From Aigarchaeota archaeon (lineage in GTDB: Archaea; Thermoproteota; Nitrososphaeria_A; Caldarchaeales; Wolframiiraptoraceae): 44,974 bases of DNA. Position 1 is the first letter of the stretch. Every line of letters starts with the position of its first letter. The stretch lies in the NCBI GenBank assembly GCA_025059415.1, contig JANXDQ010000001.1, forward strand, positions 30,517-75,490, in the 5' to 3' direction. Under the pieces are notes generated by a model, which saw only the letters and a list, made by a program, of their open reading frames with translations, ran no database searches and was not told where the DNA came from. This document shows positions 42,999-44,974 of the stretch, in pieces. A program made the position numbers and the translations under genes.

Positions 42999-43649
42999 AT
43001 GCTCGAAGACCGAAACAAATACACCATTATTGGACTGGAAGAGCCGAGCAAGCGTGCTTTTTTGGGAAAGCCCCTGATCGAGAAGATAATGAAAGACTCT
43101 AGGGGTTGGATCGACTTATTACTCATGACGGTGAATGGGACGAAAATAGTGTTCAGCGAAAGCGATGACGTCGAGCCGAAGCATATTGCAGACGCGGCAT
43201 CATCCATAGCTAAGGCCACTTTAATGGTGATGGAGCTCTTCGGCGCAAAAAACTTCAACGAGATAGATCTCCAAGTTCAGGAAGGGCGATACCTCATAAT
43301 CAGAGGCTATAGGGAGTGCTATATCGCCGCCCTAACAAAGCCTAATCCGAGCCTCGGTTTAGTAAAGCTAGCACTCGATAGAAATCTGACATCAGACCGG
43401 CTACTTAGAAAAGTTATGCATGTTGCCCAGAAGGCCGCCGATGCGAGGATCCCAGAAGAAAAATCCGTTACAAAGGGTAATAGAGTCCCTGCATACATGA
43501 TAATCGAGATGATCGCAGATGGCATGAGTGTGAAAGAAATTTTGGAGAAACATCCAGAACTTACCGAGGATTATGTTAAAGCCACTTTAGAATACGCGGC
43601 CTCTGTACTGAAGAGGGAAGCCTATTGCGAAATTCCTTCCAGAGGATGA
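42999..43649 (+). CDS. Roadblock/LC7 domain fused to a DUF433 domain
   Basis: 216 residues. Residues about 20-130 form a Roadblock/LC7 fold (KPLIEKIMKDSRGWIDLLLM, VNGTKIVFSESDDV, FNEIDLQVQEGRYLIIRGYR, ALTKPNPSLGLVKLAL), associated with small GTPase regulation. The C-terminal 50 residues (IPEEKSVTKGNRVPAYMIIE, then MIADGMSVKEILEKHPELTE) match DUF433, a small winged-helix-like domain best known from VapB-like antitoxins. The combination is unusual. The ATG at 42999 is 25 bases after a TATA-like element, so a leaderless start. No GTPase gene is seen next to it in this window. Confidence 0.8.
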   Translation: MLEDRNKYTIIGLEEPSKRAFLGKPLIEKIMKDSRGWIDLLLMTVNGTKIVFSESDDVEPKHIADAASSIAKATLMVMELFGAKNFNEIDLQVQEGRYLIIRGYRECYIAALTKPNPSLGLVKLALDRNLTSDRLLRKVMHVAQKAADARIPEEKSVTKGNRVPAYMIIEMIADGMSVKEILEKHPELTEDYVKATLEYAASVLKREAYCEIPSRG

Positions 43650-43978
43650 TCATAGTGTTAACTCTATCCCCGCGATATGTTATTGTATGGTTTTGACGGG
43701 CATTTAATTTTAACAACTTGCGATGATGTTCTCGCGCGATCGGATAAACTCGCTTCCAAATCACCACTCTTTTTCACGCATCATGCTTCTCAAAAAATCG
43801 ACGTAATCTCCTTTACGAAAAGGATGGATGTAAAATGCATAAGTATGATTTTTATTGAAAACACCTCATCCCAGGAGTGGGGGAACCACACTGATATTGG
43901 TAAAAAGAATTGCACCCCTCAAAACATTAGGGAAGGGGGGTGTGGGGGCGCCCGGATTTGAACCGGGGGTCTCCGGGT

Positions 43979-44004
43979 GGCTCCTCTGACCAGGGAGTGA
44001 GGAT
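43979..44004 (-). other. tRNA-Trp intron 1, canonical position 37/38
   Basis: 26 nt between G37 and A38. Exon CTCC (32-35) pairs with GGAG near the intron 3' end, leaving 3-nt bulges AG^A and CC^A on either side, a standard bulge-helix-bulge. The intron is too short to hold the box C/D guide found in tRNA-Trp introns of many euryarchaea. Confidence 0.85.
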
Positions 44005-44028
44005 CTGGAGCCCGGCGCCGTAGACCGT

Positions 44029-44057
44029 CAGCCCACATCGCGCCATGCCGTAGATTG
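44029..44057 (-). other. tRNA-Trp intron 2, D-loop (ends inferred)
   Basis: About 29 nt interrupting the D-loop after G15. GCCC of the D-stem pairs with GGGC inside the intron, giving a central 4-bp helix with candidate bulges AG^C and TG^A; cutting there restores a D-loop with A14, G15, G18G19 and A21. The flanking helix is weak and TCTACGGC occurs twice in this part, so other cut points are possible. Confidence 0.65.
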
Positions 44058-44337
44058 CTGGGCCACGCCCCCTTCGGAGCCTAATGTTTCTCGCGGAATT
44101 ATTAAACTTTCAAATATTTCAGTATGGATTTTCCAGGCGCAAGGTCTATTCAGAGGGCGGGAGATCTAATGGTTTCCTTAAGTAGTTTAGACGCGATTCA
44201 TGTATGAGCTAAGAGGAGTATGTGTATTTATTATTTAATTGAAAATTTATCCCCGCATCCTTTGAGACTGTTCTGTTTCTAACTACTGATCAGTAAACAT
44301 GGAGTCGGATGGGGGCCATGAGCCGTTGTGGCATAAG

Positions 44338-44949
44338 TCATTCCATTCTTCTCTTCGTCTTTAGATGTATTTTGCCTCCGAGGATGCTGTTGTTTGGTAT
44401 GAGCACTTTTGATCCATCATTTTTAACGATTGTTGTGAATAGTGTTGAGACGTCTTCTACTACCCCTTCTTCTCCGGATAAAATAACTTCATCACCAATT
44501 CTGAATGGCCTGGATATTAGTAAGAATAGGCCGGCTAATGTTTGCCCTATTACTTGCTGGGACGCAAAGCCTATGACCATGCCGATGAAGCCCCCTAGCG
44601 CGACTCCGGCGGCTCCCCCTGCTACGCCACCAGCTATAGCCGCAGCCAGGGCACCTATGCCCACCATTCTAACTATATTCCTGAGGGCGGCCGCCGTGGA
44701 ATGGTCGTATTTCCCCCTCATGCTCCAATAAAAGAACGTGGCAACCCCGCTGATTATCAGGTAACCGAAGGCTAGAGCGAGCAGTATCTGAACATACCCA
44801 ATATAGTCCACGATGACTATATTGTATTGTGGTAAGAAGCTTGTGAAAAGCCATTGAATAACAGCGGCGACAACAACATAGATCACGACATAGATGACCA
44901 CCTTAACTATGGAGAGCGTCGTCTTTTTAGCGATCTCAACCTTACTCAT
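44338..44949 (-). CDS. MscS-family mechanosensitive channel (small)
   Basis: About 203 residues from the ATG at 44949 (an upstream in-frame TTG at 44973 is possible, and the gene might extend past the window edge). Three or four hydrophobic segments, the last one a Gly/Ala-rich pore helix (AAAIAGGVAGGAAGVALGGF, then FASQQVIGQTLAGLFLLISR), followed by the beta domain start PFRIGDEVILSGEEGVVEDV and STLFTTIVKNDGSKVLIPNN. The chain ends soon after GGKI, so the usual C-terminal alpha/beta cage domain is missing. It releases ions upon membrane tension in the family. Confidence 0.88.
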   Translation of the reverse strand: MSKVEIAKKTTLSIVKVVIYVVIYVVVAAVIQWLFTSFLPQYNIVIVDYIGYVQILLALAFGYLIISGVATFFYWSMRGKYDHSTAAALRNIVRMVGIGALAAAIAGGVAGGAAGVALGGFIGMVIGFASQQVIGQTLAGLFLLISRPFRIGDEVILSGEEGVVEDVSTLFTTIVKNDGSKVLIPNNSILGGKIHLKTKRRME

Positions 44950-44974
44950 CTCTTGAGAAGACGAATCGGCCAAT

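Larger units (their letters stand above)
43943..44072 (-). tRNA. tRNA-Trp (CCA) with two introns
   Basis: Precursor of 130 nt giving a 75-nt mature tRNA. Acceptor GGGGGCG/CGCCCCC with discriminator A; T-arm CCCGG-TTCAAAT-CCGGG. Anticodon stem CCGGG/CCCGG with loop CTCCAGA (anticodon CCA). One intron is at the canonical 37/38 site, a second in the D-loop; both listed separately. After removal of both, the D-arm is GCC/GGC with the loop containing A14, G15, GG and A21, and a C13-C22 mismatch. TATA-like AGTTTAATAATT lies at about 44096-44107, 24-35 bases upstream. The identity is firm; the D-loop intron ends are inferred. Confidence 0.88.

Noticed and set aside
43650..43942. Short open frames on both strands between the Roadblock gene and tRNA-Trp
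   Set aside because: AT-rich intergenic sequence with no start context or protein-like composition; I see no gene or RNA there.
44284..44295. Perfect palindrome TACTGATCAGTA upstream of tRNA-Trp and downstream of the MscS gene
   Set aside because: Isolated and not near a start codon or TATA box; a single 12-base palindrome is not enough.

Overview
The window comes from an archaeon, probably a thermophile of the TACK or a related deep lineage. The evidence is a set of archaeal and eukaryote-like housekeeping genes: ribosomal protein S19e, PDCD5, RNase P Rpp21/Rpr2, Nep1, aIF6, deoxyhypusine synthase, archaeosine transglycosylase, thermosome, histone, archaeal-type adenylate kinase and an A/V-type ATPase. 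There are also a C/D-box sRNA and an intron-bearing tRNA-Trp. GTG and TTG starts, TATA-like boxes about 25-30 bases before many starts (leaderless mRNAs) and GAGGTG-type ribosome binding sites inside operons fit this. I cannot name a genus.

Layout. 1-6300: a minus-strand information-processing cluster (rnp4, rps19e, then PDCD5 at the left edge) is interrupted by a plus-strand BMP-type nucleoside importer operon whose binding-protein gene carries a frameshift. 6500-9500: Nep1, two tRNA-Gly genes around a small Cys-rich protein and NAD synthetase, and a PRC-barrel/zinc-ribbon protein. 9700-10550: two divergent small membrane proteins sharing a promoter with repeated elements. 10550-18200: RNA modification and processing (TtuA-like, MBL-fold nuclease, TgtA), PAC2, aIF6, DUF424, an HTH regulator and deoxyhypusine synthase. 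18190-22240: a minus-strand operon of TrmB-type regulator, UPF0182 membrane protein and a membrane-tethered Hsp20-like protein. 22300-28700: thermosome, histone, a zinc-ribbon coiled-coil protein, AdkA, TrmI, an exported nitroreductase, a C/D-box sRNA and a methyltransferase. 28900-37980: the ATPase in two convergent blocks, F-H-E-A-B-D-C on plus and I-K on minus. 38200-42700: a minus-strand envelope-oriented group holding a C2H2-finger/TM/thioredoxin fusion, a secreted sequon-rich helical protein, a membrane-spanning winged-helix regulator with a repeat cluster between it and the secreted protein, and a C_GCAxxG_C_C protein. 43000-44974: a Roadblock-DUF433 fusion, tRNA-Trp with two introns and a short MscS channel.

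Most of the window is conserved archaeal core. The parts most likely to hold something undescribed are the envelope-signalling group at 38.2-42.7 kb, the TrmB/UPF0182/Hsp20-TM operon, the divergent membrane pair at 10 kb, and the importer operon with three palindromes in its promoter that sits inside a normally tight ribosomal gene pair.
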